A DNA stretch of 32,044 nucleotides from Halobacteriales archaeon SW_9_67_24 (GTDB taxonomy: Archaea > Halobacteriota > Halobacteria > Halobacteriales > Halococcaceae): NCBI GenBank assembly GCA_003022685.1, contig PXSV01000080.1:1-32044 (forward strand). Direction: 5' to 3'. This document shows, one piece after another, positions 16,686 through 24,122 of this stretch. The notes under the pieces were generated by a model. The model was not told the DNA's origin and did not search any database. It was given only the letters and a program-made list of their open reading frames with translations. Numbering within the stretch: position 1 is the stretch's first letter; every line of letters starts with the position of its first letter. A program made the translations under genes and the position numbers.

Positions 16686-17429
16686 ATGTCGCTCGAAGAT
16701 CAAACGTGTGTGGTCACGGGTGCGTCGCGGGGGATCGGCCGGGGAATCGCCGAGGAGTTCGGCCGGTGTGGTGCGAACGTCGTGGTGAACTACCGCTCCT
16801 CGGAGGCGGCCGCCCACGAGGTCGTCGACAGCATCGAGGACGAGGGGGGCGAAGCGATCGCGGTCCAGGCCGACGTCGCCGACTACGACGCGGTCGCGGC
16901 GATGACCGAAACGACCCACGACGCCTTCGGCCCGGCCGACGTGCTCGTGAACAACGCGGGCCTCACCGTCGATCGCACCTTCGAAAACATGTCCCGCGAG
17001 GACTGGGAGCGCGTCATCGACGTGAACCTCGGCGGGGTGTACAACTGCACGCACTGCCTGTTCGACGACATCACCGACGCCGAGCACGGCCGGCTGATCA
17101 ACATCTCGAGCGTCGTCGGCCAGCAAGGCAACTACGGCCAGGCCAACTACGCCACCACCAAGAGCGGTCTGTTCGGGTTCACTCGGACGATCGCGCTCGA
17201 GTTAGCGAGGACGGATTCGACCGCGAACTGTGTCGCGCCGGGGTTCGTCGAGACCGACATGCTCGACGAAGTCTCGGAAGAAGTCAAGGAGAAGATCCTC
17301 GATCGCATCCCCTTGAACCGGTTCGCCGAGGTCGAGGACGTCTCCGGGATCGTCCGGTTCGTGGCGAGCGAGGAGTCCTCGTATATGACCGGCCAGATCC
17401 TCGCGGTCAACGGCGGCATGGAGTGGTAA
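16686..17429 (+). CDS. 3-ketoacyl-(CoA/ACP) reductase, short-chain dehydrogenase (FabG/PhaB-like)
   Basis: A 247-residue classical SDR. The cofactor motif TGASRGIG is at residues 11-18, NNAG near 90, and the catalytic set Ser142, Tyr155 and Lys159 (YATTK) is complete. The substrate-loop region reads APGFVETDM and the C-terminus ends GQILAVNGGMEW. Such enzymes reduce 3-ketoacyl thioesters with NADPH. In haloarchaea FabG-like proteins serve as PhaB, making 3-hydroxyacyl-CoA for PHA. The stop is one base before the GTG of the carboxyltransferase gene, and thiolase subunits follow, so the operon favours acyl-CoA rather than ACP substrates (inference). The start ATG 16686 gives the normal family N-terminus MSLEDQTCVVTGASRG. 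Longer readings begin in the SWIM gene and are shadow. Confidence 0.9.
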   Translation: MSLEDQTCVVTGASRGIGRGIAEEFGRCGANVVVNYRSSEAAAHEVVDSIEDEGGEAIAVQADVADYDAVAAMTETTHDAFGPADVLVNNAGLTVDRTFENMSREDWERVIDVNLGGVYNCTHCLFDDITDAEHGRLINISSVVGQQGNYGQANYATTKSGLFGFTRTIALELARTDSTANCVAPGFVETDMLDEVSEEVKEKILDRIPLNRFAEVEDVSGIVRFVASEESSYMTGQILAVNGGMEW

Positions 17430-17430
17430 A

Positions 17431-19032
17431 GTGACGACGGACGAGCGCGCCAACGTCGACGAGGACCCCGGCGCGGCGGACGATTCCGGGGCCGAGACGC
17501 CGATCGAGGAGCTCCGACGGCGGCGCGCGGTGGCGGCAGCGGGCGGCGGCGAGGAGCGGGTCGCGGCCCAGCACGCAAAGGGGAAGCTGACCGCGCGCGA
17601 GCGGATCGAGTACCTCCTCGACGACGACACGTTCCGCGAGATGGGGACGTTCGTCGAACACCGCGCGACGAACTTCGACATGGACGAGCGCGGCGTGCCA
17701 GGCGACGGCGTCGTCACGGGCTACGGCGAGATCGACGGTCGCACGGTGTTCGTCTTCGCTCACGACTTCACCGTGCTCGGCGGGTCGATCAGCGAGGCGG
17801 TCGCCGAGAAGATCTGTACGGTGATGGACAAGGCGATCGAGACCGGCGCGCCGATCGTCGGGCTGAACGACTCGGCGGGCGCACGCATCCAGGAGGGGAT
17901 CGACTCGCTCGCGGGCTTCGCGAGGATCTTCCGGCGAAACGTCGAGGCCAGCGGGCTCGTTCCACAGATCTCGGCGATCATGGGTCCCTGCGCCGGCGGC
18001 GCGACGTACTCGCCCGCGCTGACGGACTTCACGGTGATGGTCGAGGACACCAGCCACATGATGATCACCGGACCGGACGTGATCGAGACCGTCACGGGCG
18101 AGGAGATCTCGATGGCCGAACTCGGCGGGGCGCGAACCCACGCGACCGAGAGCGGGGTCGCTCATCGTGCCTGCGCCACGGAACTGGACGCTCTCGACGA
18201 CGTCCGGCGGTTGCTCGCTTATCTCCCGACGAACAACGCCGAGGACCCGCCACGGATCGACTCGGGGTACGATCCCCAGCACCAGGGCGGGATCGGTTCG
18301 GTCGTGCCCGACGAGCCACGGAAACCCTACGATGTGTGCGAGGTCGTCTCGGGGATCGTCGACGAGAGCTCTTTCTTCGAGGTTCATGACGGGTTCGCCA
18401 GGAACCTCGTGACCGGGTTCGCCCGCCTCGACGGCCGGCCGGTGGGCGTCATCGCGAATCAGCCACGGGTCAACGCGGGCACGCTCGACATCGATGCGAG
18501 CGGGAAGGGCGCGCGGTTCGTCCGGTTCTGTGATTCGTTCAACCTCCCCGTCGTGACGCTGGTCGACGTCCCCGGGTTCATGCCCGGCACCGACCAGGAG
18601 CACGACGGCATCATCCGCCACGGCGCGAAGCTGATCTCCGCCTACGCCGGGGCCACCGTTCCGCTTCTCACCGTGATCCTCCGGAAAGCCTACGGCGGCG
18701 CGTACATCGTAATGGGATCGAAGCTGCTGGGTGCGGACGCGAACTACGCGTGGCCCGGTGCCGAAACTGCCGTGCTCGGCCCGCGCGGCGCGGTTGACAT
18801 CCTCTACGGCGACGAGATCGAGGCGGCCGACGATCCCGAAGCCACTCGCGCGGCGCTGATGGACGAGTACCGCGAGGCGTTCGCCAACCCCTACTCGGCG
18901 GCCGAACGCGGCTACGTCGATGGCGTGATCGAGCCGCACGAGACGCGCGAACGCCTCGTCAATGATCTCGACGTGCTCGCCCGCAAGCGCGTCGACAGTC
19001 CCTCGAAGAAGCACGGCAACATCCAACTCTAA
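17431..19032 (+). CDS. Acyl-CoA carboxylase carboxyltransferase subunit (propionyl/acetyl-CoA, PccB-like)
   Basis: A 533-residue carboxyltransferase with the two crotonase-like halves of the biotin-dependent family. Landmarks are KGKLTARERIEYLLDD, a first-half oxyanion region GLNDSAGARIQEGIDSLAG and IMGPCAGGATYSPALTDF, and the second half FCDSFNLPVVTLVDVPGF, RHGAKLISAYA, LRKAYGGAYIVMGSKLLG. The C-terminus ends KHGNIQL, close to the PccB family ending. It transfers carboxyl from biotin to an acyl-CoA and needs a separate biotin carboxylase/carrier subunit, which is not in this window. The start is GTG 17431, one base after the reductase stop. An acidic N-terminal extension of about 20 residues precedes the conserved part. 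Whether propionyl- or acetyl-CoA is preferred is not clear from sequence alone. Confidence 0.92.
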   Translation: MTTDERANVDEDPGAADDSGAETPIEELRRRRAVAAAGGGEERVAAQHAKGKLTARERIEYLLDDDTFREMGTFVEHRATNFDMDERGVPGDGVVTGYGEIDGRTVFVFAHDFTVLGGSISEAVAEKICTVMDKAIETGAPIVGLNDSAGARIQEGIDSLAGFARIFRRNVEASGLVPQISAIMGPCAGGATYSPALTDFTVMVEDTSHMMITGPDVIETVTGEEISMAELGGARTHATESGVAHRACATELDALDDVRRLLAYLPTNNAEDPPRIDSGYDPQHQGGIGSVVPDEPRKPYDVCEVVSGIVDESSFFEVHDGFARNLVTGFARLDGRPVGVIANQPRVNAGTLDIDASGKGARFVRFCDSFNLPVVTLVDVPGFMPGTDQEHDGIIRHGAKLISAYAGATVPLLTVILRKAYGGAYIVMGSKLLGADANYAWPGAETAVLGPRGAVDILYGDEIEAADDPEATRAALMDEYREAFANPYSAAERGYVDGVIEPHETRERLVNDLDVLARKRVDSPSKKHGNIQL

Positions 19033-19077
19033 CCGCGCGTCGAAACACCCATACCGTCGCCGGTGGAGTCACGTCGT

Positions 19078-20235
19078 ATGACTACCAACGTCGCGGTCAT
19101 CGGAGCGTCGATGACCCAGTTCGGCCAACGCGACGCGTGGGTGCGCGAGCTGCTGGCCGAGGCGGGCGCGGCGTGTCTCGACGATGCAGGCGTCGATCCC
19201 GAGAGCGTCGAGCACTGCTACGTCTCGAACATGGCGAGCGGCGAGTTCGAGGGGATGACGGGCGTCCCGAACGCGCTCGCACACGACCTCGACTGCCTGC
19301 CGGCGTACACCCAGCGGGTCGATCAGACCTCGTCCTCGGGTGGGGCCGGGATGTACGCCGCCTGGCAGTCGATCGCGTCGGGCGCGAGCGAGATGACCCT
19401 GCTCGTGGGTGGCGAGAAGATGACCCACCGATCGACGAGCGAGGCCACCGACATCATCGCCTCGCTCACCCATCCAGTGGAGTACAAACACGGCGTCACG
19501 CTCCCGAGCTTTGCGGGCCTCACCGCACGCCTGTACCTCGATGGGTACGACGCGCCGCGCGAGAGCCTCGGGAAAGTCGCGGTCAAGAACCACAAAAACG
19601 GCGTCGACAATCCCCACGCCCAGTTCCGAAAGGAGGTCGACCTCGAAACGGTCCTGGAGAGCCCGATCGTCGCCGATCCCCTCCGACTGTACGACTTCTG
19701 TCCCATCACCGACGGCAGCGCGGCGCTCCTCTTTTGTCCGGAGTCGATAGCCAAAGAGTACACCGACGAGTACGCCGTGATCGCGGGCGTCGGCGGTGCG
19801 ACCGACACTCACGTGGTTCACGAGCGGAGCGACCCGACGACGATGAACGGTGTGGTCGAATCCGGTCGCCAAGCGTACGAGCGTAGCGGCTACGATCCTG
19901 ACGACATCGACGTTGCCGAACTCCACGACATGTTCACGATCCTCGAGTTCCTCCAGATGGAGGGCCTCGGGTTCGCCGAACCGGGGAAAGCGTGGAAGGC
20001 AACCGAGGACGGTCGGACCGAACGCGACGGCGAGCTGCCGATCAACACCTCGGGAGGGTTGAAGTCGAAGGGGCATCCACTCGGCGCGAGCGGCGTCGCG
20101 CAGGGCTACGAGATCTACAAGCAGGTGCTCGGCGAGGCCGGGCCGCGCCAGGTCGACGCCGACGTGGGGCTCGCCTGTAATGTCGGCGGGTTCGGCAACT
20201 GCGTCATCACCACGATCATGGAGGCGGGCGCATGA
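19078..20235 (+). CDS. Haloarchaeal-type beta-ketothiolase, alpha (catalytic) subunit
   Basis: A 385-residue thiolase-fold protein of the SCP-x/archaeal acetyl-CoA acetyltransferase group. The nucleophile site normally reading CASGG is SSSGG here, giving Ser85 in place of Cys. The histidines are His283 (AELHDMFTI) and His333 (KSKGHPLGASG), and the C-terminal loop reads ACNVGGFGNCV. Ser-His-His is the triad described for the two-subunit beta-ketothiolases of Haloferax mediterranei (PhaA and BktB alpha subunits), so this is not a dead thiolase. It should condense acyl-CoA with acetyl-CoA, or act in reverse. ATG 19078 is preferred over the in-frame start 15 nt upstream. It overlaps the beta-subunit gene by ATGA and follows the carboxyltransferase gene by 45 nt. 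Confidence 0.88.
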   Translation: MTTNVAVIGASMTQFGQRDAWVRELLAEAGAACLDDAGVDPESVEHCYVSNMASGEFEGMTGVPNALAHDLDCLPAYTQRVDQTSSSGGAGMYAAWQSIASGASEMTLLVGGEKMTHRSTSEATDIIASLTHPVEYKHGVTLPSFAGLTARLYLDGYDAPRESLGKVAVKNHKNGVDNPHAQFRKEVDLETVLESPIVADPLRLYDFCPITDGSAALLFCPESIAKEYTDEYAVIAGVGGATDTHVVHERSDPTTMNGVVESGRQAYERSGYDPDDIDVAELHDMFTILEFLQMEGLGFAEPGKAWKATEDGRTERDGELPINTSGGLKSKGHPLGASGVAQGYEIYKQVLGEAGPRQVDADVGLACNVGGFGNCVITTIMEAGA

Positions 20236-20654
20236 GCCACGAGGACGAGGGATCGGCCACATCGGTCGACCGGGACCCTGACGCCGACGGCACGCCCCCG
20301 ATGGAAGCGACCCGGTACGCCGACGGTTCGATCACCTATCCGGGTCACCCGGTCGCCCCGGGCGGCGCGGAGCCGGTCGGAACTGTCGACCTGAGCGAGT
20401 ACACCGCGACGGTGGTGACATGGACCACGAGCACCGCGCCGCCGCCTGGCGTGGACGCACCCAACCACCTCGCGATTGTCGAGTTCGATGTCGATGGTGA
20501 ACCAGTCCGGGCGCTCGGCCAGCTCACGACCGACGAAATCGGGATCGACGATGAGGTCACGCCGGTGTACGCGGCGGAACTCCGCGACCCCGAGGCTGGA
20601 ATCCGCGAACCCGAAAGCCAGGACTGGGACGGGTATCGGTTCGAACCGGTCTGA
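20232..20654 (+). CDS. OB-fold (DUF35-type) beta subunit of the beta-ketothiolase
   Basis: A 140-residue protein. An acidic N-terminal tail (about 30 residues) is followed by YADGSITYPGHPVAPGGAEP and an OB-fold with LSEYTATVVTWTTSTAPPPG and NHLAIVEFDVDGEPVRALGQ. Proteins of this family accompany thiolases in archaea and form a complex with them, often with an N-terminal zinc ribbon. Here no cysteines are present at the ribbon position, so the ribbon is lost or the family variant lacks it. The 4-nt overlap with the thiolase gene predicts stoichiometric coexpression. In Haloferax mediterranei the equivalent beta subunits are needed for thiolase function (established for that species, inferred here). 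Confidence 0.82.
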   Translation: MSHEDEGSATSVDRDPDADGTPPMEATRYADGSITYPGHPVAPGGAEPVGTVDLSEYTATVVTWTTSTAPPPGVDAPNHLAIVEFDVDGEPVRALGQLTTDEIGIDDEVTPVYAAELRDPEAGIREPESQDWDGYRFEPV

Positions 20655-20713
20655 GTCGCCGGCGCGAACCCGGTCTCGGACCACGTGGTTCGAGCCGGGA
20701 CGGCGAGCCGATT

Positions 20714-21445
20714 CTACAAACCTTCGCCGTTACCGCTCTCATCGTCGTAGTCGTCATCGCCATCGTCGCCGTCGACCTCGTCCCGGATCGAGTCGAGCTC
20801 GGAATCGACATCGATGGCGACGCCCTCGTCCGGGTAGTCGGTCGCGCCCGGCTCCACGTCGTCCCGTTCGTCGTCCGTAGTGTCGTGCGATCGGGTCGCG
20901 TCCGGACGGCGACCGTTGCCCGCTTCGGCGAGACGGTCGTCGATCTCGTGGCGGAGCGCGCGAGCGTCGTCGAGTAAGGTCCTGGCCTCGGGGTTCTCCG
21001 GCCGGCCGTCGAGCACGTCCTGGAGATCCACGAGCACGTCGTCGAGCCGGTCGAGGCCGTCACGGCCGAGCTCCTCGGTCAGCGCCCGCATCTCGCGCCC
21101 GCGCTCGCCGGCCGCCTGGCCGGTGCGCGCCAGCCGGATCGCCCCTTGAAGCGCTTCGAGCAGCCGGATGTTGGCTTCGAGCAGCGCGATCAGGGTCGGG
21201 ATCGTGTACTCGTCGGTGAACCGGACGAGCTCGCCGGGCGTCGGCGGTCGCGGCAGGCCGAGCGGTCCCCGCCGCGGACCGCGCTCGCCCTCCAACTCGT
21301 TGCGGAGATCGTCCAGCGTTGTCGAGAGGTCGTCGGCCAACCGCCCGAGACCGGGGTCTGCTCCGCGATCGGGGTCGCGGTCACGGCCGCGCTCTTGGCG
21401 TCGATCGTCACGCGATCGCCGGTCGTCGTCCGGTCGGTCGTTCAT
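20714..21445 (-). CDS. Conserved haloarchaeal protein, acidic and helical, function unknown
   Basis: A 243-residue cytoplasmic protein. The N-terminus is Arg/Asp-rich and disordered (about residues 1-30), then helical: LADDLSTTLDDLRNELEGE. A conserved-looking centre follows, RGPLGLPRPPTPGELVRFTD and TIPTLIALLEANIRLLEALQ, which could be amphipathic and touch a membrane. After a further coiled stretch (LDDVLVDLQDVLDGRPENPE) the last ~70 residues are very acidic. I recognise the type as restricted to haloarchaea but cannot give a function. The start ATG 21445 (MNDRPDDDRR) is preferred to the upstream ATG 21466, which adds MRRQRGA. It is transcribed toward the thiolase operon and diverges from the iron-box gene. 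Confidence 0.7.
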   Translation of the reverse strand: MNDRPDDDRRSRDDRRQERGRDRDPDRGADPGLGRLADDLSTTLDDLRNELEGERGPRRGPLGLPRPPTPGELVRFTDEYTIPTLIALLEANIRLLEALQGAIRLARTGQAAGERGREMRALTEELGRDGLDRLDDVLVDLQDVLDGRPENPEARTLLDDARALRHEIDDRLAEAGNGRRPDATRSHDTTDDERDDVEPGATDYPDEGVAIDVDSELDSIRDEVDGDDGDDDYDDESGNGEGL

Positions 21446-21536
21446 GGCGCCTCGTTGGCGGCGCATGGGGAAAAGGACGGGTGCTCGGGACGGGCGAGGG
21501 ACTACTCGCCCACGCCGGAGCTAGGCCGACCGAAAC

Positions 21537-21546
21537 CCTTTTAGAA
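21537..21546 (+). promoter_or_regulatory. TATA-like element of the iron-box small gene
   Basis: CCTTTTAGAA is centred about 27 nt before ATG 21569, preceded by a purine-rich BRE-like CGAAAC. The iron box at 21546-21561 begins at its right edge and covers the region up to the expected start of transcription. Confidence 0.5.
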
Positions 21547-21561
21547 TTAGGCTCGCCTAAT
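21546..21561 (+). promoter_or_regulatory. DtxR/Idr-type iron box upstream of a small protein gene
   Basis: ATTAGGCTCGCCTAAT is an inverted repeat with 6-bp arms and a 4-nt spacer, again TTAGG-N4-CCTAA. It ends 7 nt before ATG 21569, between TATA and start, the arrangement expected for a repressor blocking transcription initiation. Confidence 0.8.
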
Positions 21562-21568
21562 CCCTCGC

Positions 21569-21730
21569 ATGGCAGTCCCCGCCCGCGAACAGGACGCCGA
21601 TCCCGACTCCTCCACGCCGAAGACGGCCGTTTCGATGCACTCGACACGACCCGAACGAACCGTGTTCGTCGAGGAGGACAACGCCGACGGCTGGATCGCG
21701 ACCGATCTGACCGTCGAGTTGCGGCAGTAG
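21569..21730 (+). CDS. Tiny iron-box-controlled protein (53 aa), DUF7331-like
   Basis: A 53-residue acidic protein, MAVPAREQ...TVFVEEDNADGWIATDLTVELRQ. The C-terminal half reads as a short beta-hairpin module with the pattern V-x-x-E/D-E...(G/A)WI...(T/A)V(E/D)(L/I). The same pattern occurs in the 57-residue protein at 27202-27375 (VVVYDEREHTAWIQSSGAVD), so the two are likely paralogues of a small haloarchaeal family, probably DUF7331 as I recall it. No function is established. The gene is too short for many callers, but it has a promoter, an iron box and a leaderless-type start, and the next gene (exchanger) begins 44 nt after its stop. Confidence 0.7.
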   Translation: MAVPAREQDADPDSSTPKTAVSMHSTRPERTVFVEEDNADGWIATDLTVELRQ

Positions 21731-21774
21731 GCACGCGGCTCGGCTCGCACCAATTTCTGAATTACTCATATCCG

Positions 21775-22813
21775 ATGGTGCTTGGTGGTCTCCTTCCAAA
21801 CACGCCGGTGGTGAACGTCGCCGTGATTCTCGTCGCTACCGGCTTTATTTGGTTCGGGAGCGGGTGGCTCGAAGGATCCGCCGAGCAACTTTCGGCATAC
21901 TACGGCTTGCCGGCGGTCGTCCAGGGATCGATCGTCGTCGCGGTCGGCTCCAGTTTTCCCGAGCTTTCGAGCGTCACGTTCACTGCACTCGCCGGTTCGT
22001 TCGACATGGGTGTCGGAGCGATCGTTGGCTCTGCGGTGTTCAACGTGCTCGTGATCCCGGGACTCTCAGGGATCACGACGGACGACGATCTCGAAACCAG
22101 CCGAGCGATCGTCTACAAGGAGGCACAGTTCTATATGATTGCCGTCTCTGCGCTGGTAATCACGTTCGCCCTCGCAGTCATCCTACGTCCCGGTAGCCGA
22201 CGGTTCGACGCTCACCGGCCAAATCACGCGCCTGCTCGCGACGATTCCACTCCTGCTGTACGGGCTCTATCTCTTCATTCAGTGGCAGGACGTCGGGGAC
22301 CACGAGGCCGAGGACGTCAGTGAGGGGATCGCGGTGGGCCGTGAATGGGGGAAGCTCGCGGTCGGGCTCATCGTCATTCTCGTGGCAGTCGAACAACTGG
22401 TGGGTGGCGTCGAATCGCTCAGCCACACGTTCGGGATTCCGGAGTTCCTCGCTGGCGTGACGATCATCGCGGCGGCGACGAGCCTCCCGGATAAGCTGGT
22501 GAGCGTGCGCTCGGCTCGCGCCGGCAAGAGGGCCACCAGTCTCGGCAACGTCTTCGGATCGAACACATTCGACCTGCTCGTGGCAATCCCAGTGGGGGTG
22601 CTCATCGTCGGCAGCGTCCCCGTCGACTTCGCGGTGGCCATCCCGATGTTCGGCGTCCTCACGCTCGCGACCGTCCTGCTATTCACCATTCTGCGTACTG
22701 ATCTATCGCTTACCGGCGTCGAATCGTACGGTCTTCTCGCCGCATATCTCCTGTTCGTCGCCTGGGTGATCGCCGAGACCGTCGGTGTGACACAGCTGAT
22801 CCAGGGGGGCTGA
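21775..22813 (+). pseudogene. Na+/Ca2+ (CaCA family) exchanger, frameshifted
   Basis: The reading frame from ATG 21775 gives the first half of a cation exchanger: helices at VVNVAVILVATGFIWFGSGW and the alpha-1 repeat VAVGSSFPELSSVTFTAL with GAIVGSAVFNVLVIPGLSG. At about 22180-22184 the frame breaks: ATC-CTA-CGT should be ATC-TAC-GTC (one extra C), after which the frame continues PVADGSTLTG, LLYGLYLFIQW, and the alpha-2 repeat IIAAATSLPDKLVSVRSARA and LGNVFGSNTFDLLVAIPVGV through 22813. Removing one base gives an intact protein of about 345 residues with both alpha repeats, so the lesion is a single insertion, either recent or a sequence error. An intact protein would exchange Na+ for Ca2+ or a related ion. 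The second-half frame could in principle be translated from GTG 22334. Confidence 0.83.
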
Positions 22814-22957
22814 TCACGCCGACGCCCTGGGTGCGTGCCGCATCGAACTCCCGGAAGTCGACCGTAGGCCCCATCTTCCTGGGAACTAAAGTCGGTCAAA
22901 CATATCCACCTTCTGTCGAGCGATTCGAGCGTATCCAATACGGATGGGTAACACCCC

Positions 22958-23449
22958 TCAACTGTCGAGAGATTGTGAACTATCTTCTTGATTGAGAAAA
23001 CCGTGAAACGGGCAAACGAACTCTTCGCGGATGAGCTGCTCATCGGCGATTTTCAGTCCGATTCCGTCGAGTTCTTCGCTGATTCGATTGAGGTCATCGT
23101 GATCCGCCCCGATGGCGTTCACGTACACGTTCCGTTCACCGGTCATTATCTCCCGAACGGCCGTAACCCCGCGTACGTCACGGGCCCGGCTTGCGGTGTC
23201 AGCCCGTTCTGGAATGGATGCTGTGCAAATGATTTTCGTATAGAGCGGGTAGCCCGCGAGATCGTAGTCGATATCGATGTGGTACCCACGAATGATACCG
23301 CTCTCTTCGAGTTTGTTGATACGGGTTCGTACGGTACTCGGCGAGAGATCGAGCTTCTCCGCAATGTCGCTGGACGAGGTTCTTCGGGCGTCCTGCCGAA
23401 GATAGTAGAGAATGTGTTTGTCTACTGAATCCAATTCGCCGTTTTTCAT
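22958..23449 (-). CDS. Lrp/AsnC family transcriptional regulator
   Basis: A 163-residue regulator. The N-terminal HTH reads LDSVDKHILYYLRQDARRTS and DIAEKLDLSPSTVRTRINKL, then GYHIDIDYDLAGYPL leads into the C-terminal ligand-sensing (RAM-like) alpha/beta domain with VREIMTGERNVYVNAIGADH. Start ATG 23449 gives MKNGELDSVDKHIL, the usual start region. A longer reading to 23509 adds 20 unlike residues and is rejected. The gene diverges from the TrkA-N/APC permease pair and its promoter carries a palindrome (23463-23483), suggesting autoregulation and control of the transporter. In this family the effector is often an amino acid, consistent with an adjacent APC permease (inference). Confidence 0.88.
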   Translation of the reverse strand: MKNGELDSVDKHILYYLRQDARRTSSSDIAEKLDLSPSTVRTRINKLEESGIIRGYHIDIDYDLAGYPLYTKIICTASIPERADTASRARDVRGVTAVREIMTGERNVYVNAIGADHDDLNRISEELDGIGLKIADEQLIREEFVCPFHGFLNQEDSSQSLDS

Positions 23450-23462
23450 CTGTAACGTACTA

Positions 23463-23483
23463 TAATACTCCGTGCGAGTATTA
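23463..23483 (-). promoter_or_regulatory. Palindromic operator at the lrp-type gene promoter
   Basis: TAATACTC-CGTGC-GAGTATTA is a perfect 8-bp inverted repeat with a 5-nt spacer, starting 14 nt upstream of ATG 23449. On the minus strand the arm CTAATACTC lies about 30 nt upstream of the start and probably overlaps the TATA. It fits a self-regulating Lrp/AsnC operator. Confidence 0.6.
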
Positions 23484-23591
23484 GTCTTGTTTCTCTCGAC
23501 CATCAGCACCGACCAGTCAGGGGATGACGAGAGGGGAGTCGAGATGTTCGCCAGTCGCTTGATGACGGATGAAGACTGACACGATTAATTG

Positions 23592-23608
23592 TTTGACGAT
23601 CCGTCAAA
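23592..23608 (+). promoter_or_regulatory. Palindromic site upstream of the TrkA-N/APC transcription unit
   Basis: TTTGACG-ATC-CGTCAAA is a perfect 7-bp inverted repeat with a 3-nt spacer, immediately upstream of a TATA-like GTTTAAGC (about 23619-23626). Its sequence differs from the site at 23463-23483, so a second regulator or a degenerate Lrp site is possible. Confidence 0.5.
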
Positions 23609-23699
23609 GAAATCCGCTAGTTTAAGCACTTCCGTTACCAACACAGCGGCACAGGCACTCAGTCGTAACGAGCCCTCATTTGACACCAAATCCACCATC

Positions 23700-24122
23700 A
23701 TGACGTCGAACCAAACCGTTGTAGACGAGCGACCGACGGAGTGTGAACGGAGCGAGTACTACGTCCTGGGTGGCAGACACCTCGGTTCTGCTGTCGCTCA
23801 CCGTCTCCGCGCGGACGGCCCCCCCGTCTGTATCGTGGACGAGTCTTACGATCAGTCCGAAACGTCCGGATTCCGCGGTGATCCAACGGATATCCGAACC
23901 CTCGAAGAAGCCGGCGTCGCGACCGCATCGACGGTCGTCGTGGCCACGGCGTCGGACAGCCGCAACTTGCTCATCGCACAGCTCGTTCGAGCCTACTTCG
24001 ACGAGATAACCATCATCGTGTTGACCAACGTTCCGGACCGCCTCGAGTTGTTCACGGAGGCGGGTCACGACCCGGTTTCCGCGACGTCCGCCCTGTCGGA
24101 CGCGATCATGGATGCGATATGA
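23700..24122 (+). CDS. TrkA-N (RCK) NAD-binding domain protein
   Basis: A 140-residue protein consisting of one Rossmann-type TrkA-N domain: YYVLGGRHLGSAVAHRLRAD (a nucleotide-binding glycine loop), VCIVDESYDQSE, GDPTDIRTLEEAGVATASTV and VVATASDSRNLLIAQLV. No TrkA-C domain and no membrane segment are present. Such stand-alone subunits bind NAD(H) or ATP and regulate a membrane transporter, here presumably the APC permease that follows with a 4-nt overlap (ATGA). ATG 23700 is chosen as the first ATG in the frame. The in-frame sequence upstream uses only a TTG and lacks conservation. A TATA near 23620 implies a leader of about 50 nt. Confidence 0.82.
   Translation: MTSNQTVVDERPTECERSEYYVLGGRHLGSAVAHRLRADGPPVCIVDESYDQSETSGFRGDPTDIRTLEEAGVATASTVVVATASDSRNLLIAQLVRAYFDEITIIVLTNVPDRLELFTEAGHDPVSATSALSDAIMDAI

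Noticed and set aside
17407..19026. 539-codon minus-strand frame opposite the carboxyltransferase
   Set aside because: It mirrors a well conserved gene with no domain of its own, a typical GC-rich antisense frame.
19078..20235. Thiolase as an inactive enzyme because the nucleophilic Cys is Ser
   Set aside because: The Ser-His-His triad is described for working haloarchaeal thiolases and the beta subunit is adjacent.
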